From Betaproteobacteria bacterium (GTDB taxonomy: Bacteria > Pseudomonadota > Gammaproteobacteria > Burkholderiales > Rhodocyclaceae), in the NCBI GenBank assembly GCA_016705475.1, contig JADIYD010000006.1, positions 372,001 through 436,000 on the forward strand: 64,000 nt of DNA, read 5' to 3'. The notes beneath the pieces are model-generated. The model made no database searches. It was not told where the DNA came from and was given only the letters and a program-made list of their open reading frames with translations. A program made the position numbers and the translations under genes. Below are positions 53,844-63,140 of the stretch, piece after piece (position 1 is the stretch's first letter; each line of letters begins with the position of its first letter).

Positions 53844-55172
53844 ATGAGCGAATTCGACCAACTATCCAATAGTCTGCAGCGTAACCGCATCACTCGCCGC
53901 CAGATGCTCTGGTTTCTGGGCGCGAGCGCCTTGTCTGGTTGCGCCAGTTCGCCTGTCGGCGGCGGCTCGATTCTCGTCGGGATGAGCGAGGACGAGGAAA
54001 AGGCCGTCGACAAGCAGGTTTCGCCGCAGCAATTTTCACAGGATCTGGGGCCGGTACAGGATGGGGCGGTCAACCAGTATCTGACTGATGTTGGTCGTCG
54101 GATCGATGCCAAAACGCATCGGCCGCAAATGCCGTATTCCTATCGCGTGCTGAACGCCAATTACGTCAATGCCTACACCTTTCCGGGCGGGGCGATGGGC
54201 GTGACGCGCGGCATTCTGGTCGATCTTGACGACGAGGCGGAACTGGCTGCGCTGCTTGGCCACGAACTGGGACATGTCAATGCCCGCCACGCCGCGCAGC
54301 GGCAAGGGCAGGCGATGGTGGCGCAGGTGGCGGTGAGCGGGGCGAGCATCATCGGGCAGGCAGCCGGTTTCGGCGGTTTGGTCGATATTGGCAGCCAGCT
54401 TGGGGCCAGCGTTTTGCTCTCCAGTTATTCGCGCGACAACGAGCGCGAGGCAGATGCGCTCGGGCAGGAGTACATGGTGCGTGCCGGCTATCCGGCGAAG
54501 GGCATGGTCGGGCTGCAACAGTTGCTGGTCGATCAGCAGAAGGAGTCGCCGGGGATGTTGCAGACCATGTTCTCGACCCACCCCATGAGCGTTGAGCGCC
54601 GCGATACCGCGAAGCAACTGGCGGAGAGCAAATACGCGGCGAGCAACACGCGTGACCTCGGTCGCGAGCGTTTCATGGACAACACTGCGTCACTGCGCCG
54701 GATCAAGCCGACCATCGACGCCTGCCAGAAAGGCGAAGTGGCGATGGCCGGCAAGGAATACAGCAAGGCCGAAGAGCGCTTCCGGACGGCTTTGAAGGCG
54801 ACACCGCGCGATTACGCGGCCAACGTGTTGATGGCGAAATGTCTTTCCGAGCAGGACAAGGATGCGCAGGCGATGGAATACGCCCAGGCGGCGACCAAAA
54901 TCTACCCGCAGGAAGCCCAGGCGCACAAGCTGTCGGGCGTGCTGGCGCTGGGCGAGAAAGATCCCGGCAAAGCCTTCGAGCATCTTGACCGTTACGACCG
55001 CTTGCTGCCCGGAGATGCCGGCGTGACTTTCCTGAAAGGCGTTTCGCTTGAAGGCATGGGCAAACGCCCGGAGGCAGCCAAGCAATATGCGGCCTACCTG
55101 AAACGTAGCCAGCAGGGCAAGGCAGCAGAGTATTCGATGAGCCGCCTGCAGAGCTGGGGCTATCTGAAGTGA
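53844..55172 (+). CDS. M48-family metalloprotease with TPR repeats, Tat-type lipoprotein
   Basis: 442 residues from ATG 53844 (AGGAG upstream). The N-terminus has a twin-arginine motif (TRRQML, Arg18-Arg19) followed by a hydrophobic segment and a lipobox LSGC with Cys33. This suggests export as a lipoprotein, possibly by Tat. The zinc motif HELGH is at 140-144, with the third ligand in NEREADALG. The C-terminal half (about 280-442) reads as TPR repeats (AGKEYSKAEERFRTALKATPRDYAANVLMAKCL). This architecture matches BepA/YfgC-like proteases that assist outer-membrane protein assembly, though those usually carry a Sec signal. Confidence 0.9.
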   Translation: MSEFDQLSNSLQRNRITRRQMLWFLGASALSGCASSPVGGGSILVGMSEDEEKAVDKQVSPQQFSQDLGPVQDGAVNQYLTDVGRRIDAKTHRPQMPYSYRVLNANYVNAYTFPGGAMGVTRGILVDLDDEAELAALLGHELGHVNARHAAQRQGQAMVAQVAVSGASIIGQAAGFGGLVDIGSQLGASVLLSSYSRDNEREADALGQEYMVRAGYPAKGMVGLQQLLVDQQKESPGMLQTMFSTHPMSVERRDTAKQLAESKYAASNTRDLGRERFMDNTASLRRIKPTIDACQKGEVAMAGKEYSKAEERFRTALKATPRDYAANVLMAKCLSEQDKDAQAMEYAQAATKIYPQEAQAHKLSGVLALGEKDPGKAFEHLDRYDRLLPGDAGVTFLKGVSLEGMGKRPEAAKQYAAYLKRSQQGKAAEYSMSRLQSWGYLK

Positions 55173-55228
55173 ATTCGATTTTGGCTGTTTTTTCCGGTTG
55201 ACCGCAGCACCCGCGGTTGACCGTGAAA
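55171..55228 (+). repeat. Dispersed element with duplicated core
   Basis: GATTTTGGCTGTTTTTT, CCGGTTGACCGCAGCA, then a second core CGCGGTTGACCGTGAAA. It fills the whole 57-bp gap between the convergent M48 and Crp-type genes. Confidence 0.9.
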
Positions 55229-55229
55229 C

Positions 55230-55904
55230 TCAGTCCCCGAACCTGCGCAAACCATCAAGGTCGAGAATATTGATGCCGCCATACTCGCTACGCACCAGCC
55301 CGGCGTCTTCCAGTACTTTCAGCGCCTGATTGGCGCGCTGTCTTGAAACGCCGGCCAGGTAGCCGAGTTCTTCCTGCGAAATCTGCAGCAGGCGGAGGGT
55401 GCCGGGGTAGAGGACCGGGTTGAATAGTGCCGCCAGGCCACGGGCGATGCGGGCGTCGGTGTCGAGCATGCGCTCGTTTTCGATCATGCCGATGAACTGG
55501 CCGAGGCGCTCGTTGAGCTGGGCGATCATGTAGCGGTTGAAGGGAATGCTGTGGTCCAGCAACCACAGGAAGGTGGCGCGGCTCATGAAGGCAACACGGG
55601 TTTCGCGCAGCGCCATGACGTCGTAGCGGCGCGGCTCGCTTTTGAGCAGTGAGCCCTCCCCGAACCAGCCGCCGGTGCTGATGCCGGTCAGCGAGGTGGT
55701 TTTGCCGGTGTTCCAGTGGCTGGCCATCTTGCCGAGGCCGTCGATGATGCCCATCCAGTAGTCGACCGGTTCGCCCTTCATGCAGATGAATGCACCGGGC
55801 GCGAAGCTGCGTTCGAAGGTGCCGGCCAGCGCTTTGGTCATTTCCTCGGTTGTGAGCGACGGCCCCCAGACAGAGGTACGCAGCAGTTCTTCGGCGTTTT
55901 TCAA
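55230..55904 (-). CDS. Crp/Fnr-family transcriptional regulator
   Basis: 224 residues if it starts at TTG 55904 behind AGGAAA. The cyclic-nucleotide-binding-like domain (FAPGAFICMKGEPVDYWMGIIDGLGKM, GGWFGEGSLLKSEPRRYDVMAL) is followed by the helix-turn-helix (QEELGYLAGVSRQRANQALKVLEDAGLV). No cysteine cluster for an Fe-S centre is present, so it is not FNR-like. A perfect TATAAT (55935-55940, minus) would start transcription near 55928, which excludes the upstream in-frame ATG at 55970. It is divergent from the acyl-CoA ligase/liv operon and probably controls it. Confidence 0.85.
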   Translation of the reverse strand: MKNAEELLRTSVWGPSLTTEEMTKALAGTFERSFAPGAFICMKGEPVDYWMGIIDGLGKMASHWNTGKTTSLTGISTGGWFGEGSLLKSEPRRYDVMALRETRVAFMSRATFLWLLDHSIPFNRYMIAQLNERLGQFIGMIENERMLDTDARIARGLAALFNPVLYPGTLRLLQISQEELGYLAGVSRQRANQALKVLEDAGLVRSEYGGINILDLDGLRRFGD

Positions 55905-55934
55905 TTTTTTTCCTGGATTGTCTGCCGGACGACA

Positions 55935-55940
55935 ATTATA
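55935..55940 (-). promoter_or_regulatory. Putative -10 box of the Crp-type regulator gene
   Basis: TATAAT on the minus strand, preceded 17 bases upstream by a poor -35 (GCAGTG), which suggests a weak or activator-dependent promoter. Confidence 0.5.
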
Positions 55941-56080
55941 AGGCTGGCCTCCGCATACACTGCGACGCATCAGTGAGAGATTGTTCGTCGGCTGCAAGGT
56001 CCGTGTAAGCGAGCGGCTCTCACAATGATTCAAACGAACGTTAGACCGCGAACAATGAGTCGCGGCGGAGGAGACGAGAA

Positions 56081-58049
56081 ATGCCCAAGCAGGCGAAGTT
56101 CGCTGCGGTGGATGGTTTGCATACCTTCCCGCGCTTGTTGTTTCATCACGCTCAAGTACGCCCGAATGCGCCGGCGATGCGCGAGAAGCATCTCGGCATC
56201 TGGCAGACCTGGAGCTGGCTGGATGTGGCCGAGCGGGTGCGTGCGCTGGCCTGTGGTCTGGCTTCGCTTGGCTTCAAGCGCGGCGACAATCTGGCCATCA
56301 TCGGCGACAACCGGCCGCATCTCTACATGATGATGAGCGCCGCCCAGTGTCTGGGGGGCGTGCCGGTGCCGCTCTACCAGGACGCGGTGGCCAACGAAAT
56401 GCTCTTTGTGCTGCAGGATGCCGGCATCCGCTTCGCGCTGGTCGAAGACCAGGAGCAGGTCGACAAGATGCTCGAGATCAAGGAGCAGAGTGCCGTCGCT
56501 CGAGCACATCGCCTATGACGACCCGCGCGGCATGCGCCACTACAACCAGCCTTTCCTGCACGATGTGCATGAGCTGATGGAGATGGGGCGCATTCACGAT
56601 CGCAATCACTCGGATTTTCTGAATGAAGAGGTTGAAAAGGGCCACTTCGACGATGTTTCGGTGATGCTCTACACCTCCGGTACCACCGGCAAGCCCAAGG
56701 GCGTCTGCCAGACCCACGCCGCCTTTATTGCAGCGGCGCAGGGCGGGGCGCAGGTCGACAACCTGGGTGCCGACGGCGACATCCTGTCCTACCTGCCCAT
56801 GGCCTGGGTTGGAGATCACCTGTTTTCCTTCGCGCAGTCGCTGGTTTGTGGTTTCACCATCAACTGCCCGGAATCGGGCGAAACGGTGATGACTGACCTC
56901 CGCGAAATTGGCCCGACCAACTACTTCGCGCCGCCACGGGTGTTCGAGAGCCTGCTGACCTCGGTGCAGATCCGCATGGAAGATGCGGGACAATTCAAAC
57001 AAAAAATGTTCCACCACTTCATGGCGGTGGCCAAGCGCTGCGGCGGTTCCATTTTGGACGGAAAAACCGTGTCGACCGCAGATCGCTTCCAGTACTGGCT
57101 CGGCAACCTGCTGATCTACGGCCCGCTGCGTAACGTGCTCGGCATGAGCCGGATCAAGGTTGCTTACACCGCCGGTGCTGCCATCGGCCCCGAGTTGTTC
57201 AGCTTCTACCGTTCCATCGGTATCAACCTCAAGCAACTCTACGGCCAGACCGAAACCTGCGCCTACGTCTGCCTGCAGCCGGATGGCCAGGTCAAGGCCG
57301 ACACCGTCGGTCAGCCGGCACCCGGTGTCGAGATCAAGATCGCCGACAACGGCGAAGTGCTGGTCAGGGGGCCGATGCTGCTCAAGGGGTACTACAAGCG
57401 CCCGGATGCAACCGCCGAGTCGATCAATGCCGAAGGGTATTTCATGACCGGCGACGCCGGCTTCCTCGACGAAGACGGGCACCTCAAGATCATCGATCGC
57501 GCCAAGGATGTCGGCAAACTGTCGAACGGCGCGATGTTCGCCCCGAACTACATCGAGAACAAACTGAAGTTCTTCCAATTCGTGAAGGAGGCCGTCTGTT
57601 TCGGTCACGACCGCGACATGGTCTGCGCCTTCATCAACATCGACGTTGGCGCCGCCGGCAACTGGGCAGAGCGCCGCAACATCGCCTATTCGGGCTACAC
57701 CGATCTGGCCGGCAAGGCGCAGGTCATTGAAATGATCAAGACCTGTATCGAGGAGGTGAATGCTTCCCTCGCCCACGACAGCATGGTGGCCGATTCCCAG
57801 ATCCATCGTTTCCTCGTCCTGCACAAGGAACTGGACCCCGACGACGACGAGCTGACCCGTACCCGCAAGGTGCGCCGCAATTTCATCGCGGAAAAATACA
57901 AGGTACTGATCGACGCGCTGTACGAAGGCAAGGGCAATCAGTACATCGAAACCGAGGTCAAGTTCGAGGATGGGCGTCGCGGCAAGGTGTCCGCAGACCT
58001 CAAGATCGTCGATGTAAAGACCTTCCCGATCGCCAAAAAAGCGGCCTGA
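56081..58049 (+). pseudogene. Long-chain acyl-CoA synthetase, frameshifted
   Basis: The first frame, from ATG 56081 (GGAGGAG upstream region), encodes the N-terminus of an AMP-forming synthetase up to LEIKEQ at about 56488, then goes off frame and stops at 56518. The second frame continues immediately with VPSLEHIAYDDPRGM from about 56490 to 58049. It contains the P-loop LYTSGTTGKPKG, QLYGQTETCAY, GYFMTGDAGF and IDRAKDVGKLSNG. One extra base near 56489 (or two missing) explains it. The joined product would be about 655 residues, normal for this ligase class. It heads the liv-type operon, so the intact enzyme would activate the imported acid. Confidence 0.85.
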
Positions 58050-58063
58050 AGGGAGAGAGAACA

Positions 58064-58846
58064 ATGAGCAGAAAAATCGGCGACGTCATCCTTGATTTGC
58101 AGAATATTTCGCTGCGCTTCGGTGGCGTCAAGGCACTGACAGATATTTCATTCGACATCCGCGAGCACGAAGTGCGCGCCATCATCGGCCCCAATGGCGC
58201 TGGCAAGAGCTCCATGCTCAACGTCATCAATGGCGTCTACCACCCGCAGGACGGCAAGATCATGTTCCGCGGTGTCGAACGCAAGAAGATGGAGCCGCAT
58301 CTGGCGGCCAAGCAGGGAATCTCCCGCACCTTCCAAAATATCGCGCTGTTCAAGGGCATGAGCGTGCTCGACAACATCATGACCGGCCGCACGCTCAAGA
58401 TTAAGAGCAACCTGCTGCTGCAGGCACTGTGGATCGGGCCGGCACGCAACGAGGAAATCGCGCACCGGCGCAAGGTCGAGGAGATCATCGACTTCCTGGA
58501 AATTCAGCATATCCGCAAGACGCCGGTCGGCCGGCTGCCCTACGGCCTGCAAAAGCGCGTCGACCTCGGTCGGGCGCTGGCGATGGAGCCGCAGATCCTG
58601 CTGCTCGACGAGCCGATGGCCGGCATGAACGTCGAGGAAAAACAGGACATGTGCCGTTTCATTCTCGACGTCAATGACCATTTCGGCACCACCATCGTGC
58701 TCATCGAGCACGACATGGGCGTCGTCATGGACATTTCCGACCGCGTAGTCGTGCTCGACTACGGCAAGAAGATCGGCGACGGCCTGCCTGATGAGGTGCG
58801 TGCCAGCCCCGAGGTCATCAAGGCCTATCTGGGCGCCGGACACTAA
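58064..58846 (+). CDS. livG: ABC transporter ATP-binding protein, LivG type
   Basis: A 260-residue ATPase with Walker A GPNGAGKSS, a LivG-type signature LPYGLQKRVDLGRALA in place of LSGGQ, Walker B ILLLDEPMAGM and the switch His in IVLIEHDMGVV. The C-terminal PDEVRASPEVIKAYLGAG is typical of branched-chain amino acid/organic acid importers. First of five transporter genes. Confidence 0.92.
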   Translation: MSRKIGDVILDLQNISLRFGGVKALTDISFDIREHEVRAIIGPNGAGKSSMLNVINGVYHPQDGKIMFRGVERKKMEPHLAAKQGISRTFQNIALFKGMSVLDNIMTGRTLKIKSNLLLQALWIGPARNEEIAHRRKVEEIIDFLEIQHIRKTPVGRLPYGLQKRVDLGRALAMEPQILLLDEPMAGMNVEEKQDMCRFILDVNDHFGTTIVLIEHDMGVVMDISDRVVVLDYGKKIGDGLPDEVRASPEVIKAYLGAGH

Positions 58847-58858
58847 GCGGAGACGAAC

Positions 58859-59788
58859 ATGGGATTTTTCATCGAAACACTGATCGGCGGCCTCATGGCC
58901 GGCATGCTCTACTCGCTGGTGGCGCTGGGCTTCGTGCTGATTTTCAAGTCTTCCGGCGTTTTCAACTTTGCGCAGGGGGCGATGGTGCTGTTTGCCGCAC
59001 TAGCCATGGCTCGCTTCTCCGAATGGGCGAATGCGGCGCTTGGTGGCGACAGCCTCTTGCTTGCCAACGTGATCGCCTTTTTTGGCGCAGGGCTGGCGAT
59101 GTTGTTCGTGGCCTGGGCAGTCGAGCGCTTCGTGCTGCGCAAACTGGTCAACCAGGAGGGAGCAACGCTGCTGATGGCGACGCTGGGCATCACCTACATC
59201 CTCGAAGGTGTGGGCCAGACACTTTTCGGCAGTGAAATCTACAACATCGATGTCGGCATGCCAAAAGAGCCGGTGATGATGTTCGAGAGCATGTTCGAAG
59301 GCGGCATCCTGATCAACAAGGAAGACTTCATTGCCGCCCTGATCGCGGCGATCCTCGTTGGCCTGCTGACCCTGTTCTTCCAGAAAACGCCGGTCGGTCG
59401 CGCCTTGCGTGCGGTGGCCGATGATCATCAGGCGGCGCAGTCGATCGGCATTCCGCTCAACCGCATCTGGGTCATCGTCTGGCTGGTGGCTGGTATTGTC
59501 GCCCTCGTCGCCGGCATCATCTGGGGCTCCAAGCTGGGCGTGCAGTTTTCGCTGACAACCGTGGCGCTACGCGCCTTGCCGGTGGTGATCCTCGGTGGCC
59601 TTACCTCGGTGCCGGGCGCCATTGTCGGCGGCCTGATCATCGGGGTCGGCGAAAAGCTCTCCGAGGTGTACATCGGTCCGATGGTCGGCGGCGGCATCGA
59701 AATCTGGTTCGCCTACGTTCTTGCCCTGGTCTTCCTGCTGTTCCGTCCGCAAGGGCTGTTCGGCGAGAAAATCATCAACCGCGTCTGA
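58859..59788 (+). CDS. livH: ABC transporter permease, LivH type
   Basis: 309 residues with about eight transmembrane helices. It has the LivH features LIGGLMAGMLYSLVALGFVLIFKSSGVFNFAQGAMV near the N-terminus and GRALRAVADDHQAAQSIGIPLNRIW as the cytoplasmic coupling loop to the ATPases. It starts 12 bases after livG. Confidence 0.92.
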   Translation: MGFFIETLIGGLMAGMLYSLVALGFVLIFKSSGVFNFAQGAMVLFAALAMARFSEWANAALGGDSLLLANVIAFFGAGLAMLFVAWAVERFVLRKLVNQEGATLLMATLGITYILEGVGQTLFGSEIYNIDVGMPKEPVMMFESMFEGGILINKEDFIAALIAAILVGLLTLFFQKTPVGRALRAVADDHQAAQSIGIPLNRIWVIVWLVAGIVALVAGIIWGSKLGVQFSLTTVALRALPVVILGGLTSVPGAIVGGLIIGVGEKLSEVYIGPMVGGGIEIWFAYVLALVFLLFRPQGLFGEKIINRV

Positions 59789-59806
59789 CCGTCAGGGAGA
59801 AACAAC

Positions 59807-60883
59807 GTGCTTTATCGTGAAAACGGCCAGTTCAAAACCACCTACGCGGCCGACCAACAGATCTTCACCATCACGCAGGACAAATGGTTCGTCATCGCGG
59901 TCATCGCCTTCGCCTTCATTGGCGTGCCGATGATTGCAGACGAGTACATGTTCCGCGCCATCCTCATCCCTTTCCTGATCCTCGCACTGGCTGCACTGGG
60001 CGTGAATCTGCTGGTCGGCTATTGCGGCCAGATCACGCTGGGGGCGGGGGCCTTCATGGCGGTCGGGGCTTATGCGGCCTACAACTTCCAGATTCGCATT
60101 GACGGCATGCCGCTGATTGCTGCGGTGTTGCTGGGTGGCCTGACGTCCGCCGGCATTGGCATCATCTTCGGCATTCCCAGCCTGCGGGTACGCGGGCTCT
60201 ATCTCGCGGTGGCGACATTGGCTGCGCAGTTCTTCTGCGACTGGGCCTTCTTGCGTATTCAGTGGTTCACCAACAACTCGTCGTCGGGTTCGGTGTCGAT
60301 TTCCAACCTTCAGGTTTTTGGCTGGACGATCGATGCGCCGGTCGAAAAATACCTGTTCTGTCTCGTCTTCATTGTTCTCTTCGCGCTGCTGGCCAAGAAC
60401 CTGACGCGTGCCACCATGGGCCGTCAGTGGATGGCGATCCGGGACATGGACGTCGCCGCCGAGGTGATCGGCATTCGCCCGATGTACGCCAAGCTTTCGG
60501 CCTTTGCCGTCAGTTCGTTCTTCGTTGGCGTGGCCGGCGCGCTGTGGGGCTTCGTGCACCTCGGTTCGTGGGAGCCGGCAGCCTTTTCGGTTGACCGTTC
60601 CTTCCAGCTGCTGTTCATGGTCATCATCGGCGGCATGGGGTCGATTTTCGGGAGCTTCATTGGCGCGGCCTTCATCGTCATCCTGCCCATTTTTCTAAAC
60701 CAGTTCCTGCCTGCGCTCGGCAGCATCGTCGGGGTCACCATCTCGACGGCCGCGGTGTCCCATGCAGAACTGATCATCTTCGGTTCGCTGATCGTTTTCT
60801 TCCTGATCGTCGAGCCGCACGGCCTGGCACGCCTCTGGGCGATTGCCAAGGAAAAACTGCGTCTGTGGCCTTTCCCGCACTGA
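59807..60883 (+). CDS. livM: ABC transporter permease, LivM type
   Basis: 358 residues from GTG 59807 behind AGGGAGA. Typical LivM pieces are LAALGVNLLVGYCGQITLGAGAFMAVGAYAAY, TRATMGRQWMAIRDMDVAAEVIGI (coupling loop) and GGMGSIFGSFIGAAFIVILP. There are about ten hydrophobic helices. It forms the membrane pore with LivH. Confidence 0.92.
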   Translation: MLYRENGQFKTTYAADQQIFTITQDKWFVIAVIAFAFIGVPMIADEYMFRAILIPFLILALAALGVNLLVGYCGQITLGAGAFMAVGAYAAYNFQIRIDGMPLIAAVLLGGLTSAGIGIIFGIPSLRVRGLYLAVATLAAQFFCDWAFLRIQWFTNNSSSGSVSISNLQVFGWTIDAPVEKYLFCLVFIVLFALLAKNLTRATMGRQWMAIRDMDVAAEVIGIRPMYAKLSAFAVSSFFVGVAGALWGFVHLGSWEPAAFSVDRSFQLLFMVIIGGMGSIFGSFIGAAFIVILPIFLNQFLPALGSIVGVTISTAAVSHAELIIFGSLIVFFLIVEPHGLARLWAIAKEKLRLWPFPH

Positions 60884-60939
60884 CGTGGGGACAGCAACCC
60901 TTTCATATCCATAACCTGATCAACAGGAGGAGACAACCC

Positions 60940-62271
60940 ATGAAACTTCGCGCTCTCGCACTTGCTGCAGCCATTTCCGCCGTCGGCCTGACTTCGGCAA
61001 CGGTATCCACCTCGGCCGTCGCCCAGGCCAAGGAACAGTTCTTCCCCGTGCTGGTGTATCGCACCGGCGCTTACGCTGCCAACGGCAACCCCTGGGCCAA
61101 CGGCTACGTCGATTATTTGAAGCTGGTCAATGCCAAGGGCGGCATCAACGGCGTCAAGCTTTCCTTTGAGGAATGCGAAACCGCCTACGCCACCGACCGT
61201 GGCGTCGAATGCTACGAGCGCCTGAAGGGCAAGGGGGCAACCGTCTTCCAGCCGCTGTCTACCGGCGTGACGTTCGCGCTGACCGAAAAGGCGCCGGTCG
61301 ACAAGATCCCGCTGATCACTGCTGGCTACGGCCGCAGCGAGTCGCAGGACGGCTCGGTGTTTACCTGGAACTTCCCGCTGCTCGGCACCTACTGGGTTGG
61401 CGCCGATGTGGCGATCCAGTACATCGCCAAGCAGGCCGGTGGCCTCGACAAGCTGAAGGGCAAGAAGATCGCGCTGGTCTATCACGACAGCCCGTTCGGC
61501 AAGGAGCCGATCCCGGCCCTTCAGGAACGCGCCAAGATGCATGGTTTCGAACTGCAACTGCTGCCGGTGGCCCACCCGGGCGTCGAGCAGAAGGCGACCT
61601 GGCTGCAGATCCGTCAGTCGAAGCCCGACAACGTATTGCTTTGGGGTTGGGGCGTCATGAATTCGACCGCGCTGAAGGAAGCCCAAGCGACTGGCTACCC
61701 GCGTGAAAAAATGACCGGTATCTGGTGGGCTGGTGCCGAACCCGATGTCAAGGACGTCGGTGCTGGTGCCAAGGGTTACAACGCGCTGGCCCTGCAGCAC
61801 TCCGCCGAGCCGAATGCCAAGGTGGTCAAGGACATGCTGGATATGGTCCACGCCAAGGGACAGGGTACCGGGCCGAAAGAAGAGGTCGGTTCCGTGCTCT
61901 ACATGCGCGGCATGCTGTCCGCCATGCTCAGTGTCGAGGGCGTGCGCAAGGCGCAGGAACGCTACGGCAAGGGCAAGGTCATGACCGGCGAGCAGACCCG
62001 CTGGGGCCTGGAGAACCTGAACCTCGACCAGAAGACCCTGGACGGCATGGGCTTCGCGGGCGTGATGCGTCCGGTGCAGACCTCCTGTCTCGACCACATG
62101 GGCGCGTCGTGGGTCCGTATCCAGACGTGGGACGGTGCCAAGTGGGTGCCGGCTAACGACTGGTATCAGGCTGACGAGAAGCTCCTGCGTGGCATGGTCA
62201 TGAACGCTTCGCGCAAGTACGCCGAAGAGAAGAAGATCACACCGCGTACGCCGGAGCAGTGCAAGCTGTAA
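60940..62271 (+). CDS. livK: ABC transporter substrate-binding protein, LivK type
   Basis: 443 residues from ATG 60940, with an excellent AGGAGG. Sec signal peptide MKLRALALAAAISAVGLTSA with cleavage near AVAQA, then a periplasmic-binding-protein fold (VLVYRTGAYAANGNPWANGYVDYLKLVNAKGGINGVKL, KIALVYHDSPFGKEPIPALQ). It is longer than amino acid-binding LivK proteins. This, together with the flanking acyl-CoA ligases, points to an aromatic or aliphatic acid substrate rather than leucine (inferred). Fourth gene of the importer. Confidence 0.9.
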   Translation: MKLRALALAAAISAVGLTSATVSTSAVAQAKEQFFPVLVYRTGAYAANGNPWANGYVDYLKLVNAKGGINGVKLSFEECETAYATDRGVECYERLKGKGATVFQPLSTGVTFALTEKAPVDKIPLITAGYGRSESQDGSVFTWNFPLLGTYWVGADVAIQYIAKQAGGLDKLKGKKIALVYHDSPFGKEPIPALQERAKMHGFELQLLPVAHPGVEQKATWLQIRQSKPDNVLLWGWGVMNSTALKEAQATGYPREKMTGIWWAGAEPDVKDVGAGAKGYNALALQHSAEPNAKVVKDMLDMVHAKGQGTGPKEEVGSVLYMRGMLSAMLSVEGVRKAQERYGKGKVMTGEQTRWGLENLNLDQKTLDGMGFAGVMRPVQTSCLDHMGASWVRIQTWDGAKWVPANDWYQADEKLLRGMVMNASRKYAEEKKITPRTPEQCKL

Positions 62272-62282
62272 TGTGAGCCGCA

Positions 62283-62306
62283 GCTCCCGCGCTTCGGCGC
62301 GGGAGC
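62283..62306 (+). terminator. Intercistronic hairpin between livK and livF
   Basis: GCTCCCGCGC-TTCG-GCGCGGGAGC is a perfect 10-bp stem with a UUCG tetraloop, in the 53-bp gap after livK. Only CCTTT follows, so it is likely a partial terminator or mRNA-stabilising hairpin that raises livK over livF. Confidence 0.65.
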
Positions 62307-62324
62307 CTTTCACGAGAGTCGAAT

Positions 62325-63140
62325 ATGAGCGCCACCCCGAATACCTTCCTCAGTGTCAATAACATTGAGGTCATCTACAACCACGTGATCCTCGTCCTCA
62401 AGGGCGTGTCATTCACCGTACCGGATGGCGGCATCGTCGCCCTGCTCGGCGGAAACGGTGCCGGCAAGACGACGACCCTGCGCGCGGTCAGCAACCTGCT
62501 GCACGGCGAGCGCGGCGAAGTGACCAAGGGCACGATCGAGCTCAAGGGCGAACGGGTCGAGTCCCTGACCCCGGCCGATCTCGTCCATCGTGGCGTCGTG
62601 CAGGTCATGGAAGGGCGCCATTGCTTCGGCCACCTGACCATCGAGGAAAACCTGCTGACCGGCGCCTATACCCGCACCGACGGCAAGGCTGCGGTGCAGG
62701 AGAGCCTGGAGAAGGTCTATAACTTCTTCCCGCGCCTCAAGACGCGCCGTACCAGTCAGGCTGCCTACACCTCCGGTGGCGAGCAGCAGATGTGCGCCAT
62801 CGGGCGGGCACTGATGGCCAACCCGAAAATGGTGCTGCTGGACGAGCCATCGATGGGTCTCGCGCCGCAGATCGTCGAAGAGGTGTTCACCATCGTCAAG
62901 GAACTGAACCAGAAGGAAAAAGTGACCTTCGTCCTTGCTGAGCAGAACACCAGTATCGCGCTGCGTTACGCCGATTTCGGCTACATCCTCGAGAACGGTC
63001 GCGTCGTGATGGAAGGTTCGGCAGCAGACCTGCGCGACAACGAGGACGTGAAGGAGTTTTACCTCGGGCTGTCGTCGTCGGGACGGAAGTCCTTCCGCGA
63101 AGTAAAGCACTACCGCCGCCGCAAACGCTGGCTGTCGTAG
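62325..63140 (+). CDS. livF: ABC transporter ATP-binding protein, LivF type
   Basis: 271 residues with Walker A GGNGAGKTTT, signature YTSGGEQQMCAIGRALM, Walker B MVLLDEPSMGLAP and the switch segment FVLAEQNTSIALRYADFGYILENGRVVMEG. It has a basic tail (KSFREVKHYRRRKRWLS) longer than in most LivF proteins. It is the second ATPase of the LivFGHMK importer. Confidence 0.92.
   Translation: MSATPNTFLSVNNIEVIYNHVILVLKGVSFTVPDGGIVALLGGNGAGKTTTLRAVSNLLHGERGEVTKGTIELKGERVESLTPADLVHRGVVQVMEGRHCFGHLTIEENLLTGAYTRTDGKAAVQESLEKVYNFFPRLKTRRTSQAAYTSGGEQQMCAIGRALMANPKMVLLDEPSMGLAPQIVEEVFTIVKELNQKEKVTFVLAEQNTSIALRYADFGYILENGRVVMEGSAADLRDNEDVKEFYLGLSSSGRKSFREVKHYRRRKRWLS

Noticed and set aside
57045..57082. Possible further copy of the dispersed element inside the frameshifted ligase (CCATTTTGG ... 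GTCGACCGCAG)
   Set aside because: The ends resemble the element but the middle does not align and the reading frame encodes conserved residues, so chance similarity is likelier.
60584..60600. TTTTCGGTTGACCGT within livM
   Set aside because: Only the core matches, the T-rich arm is missing, and the codons specify the FSVDRSFQ segment expected in LivM.
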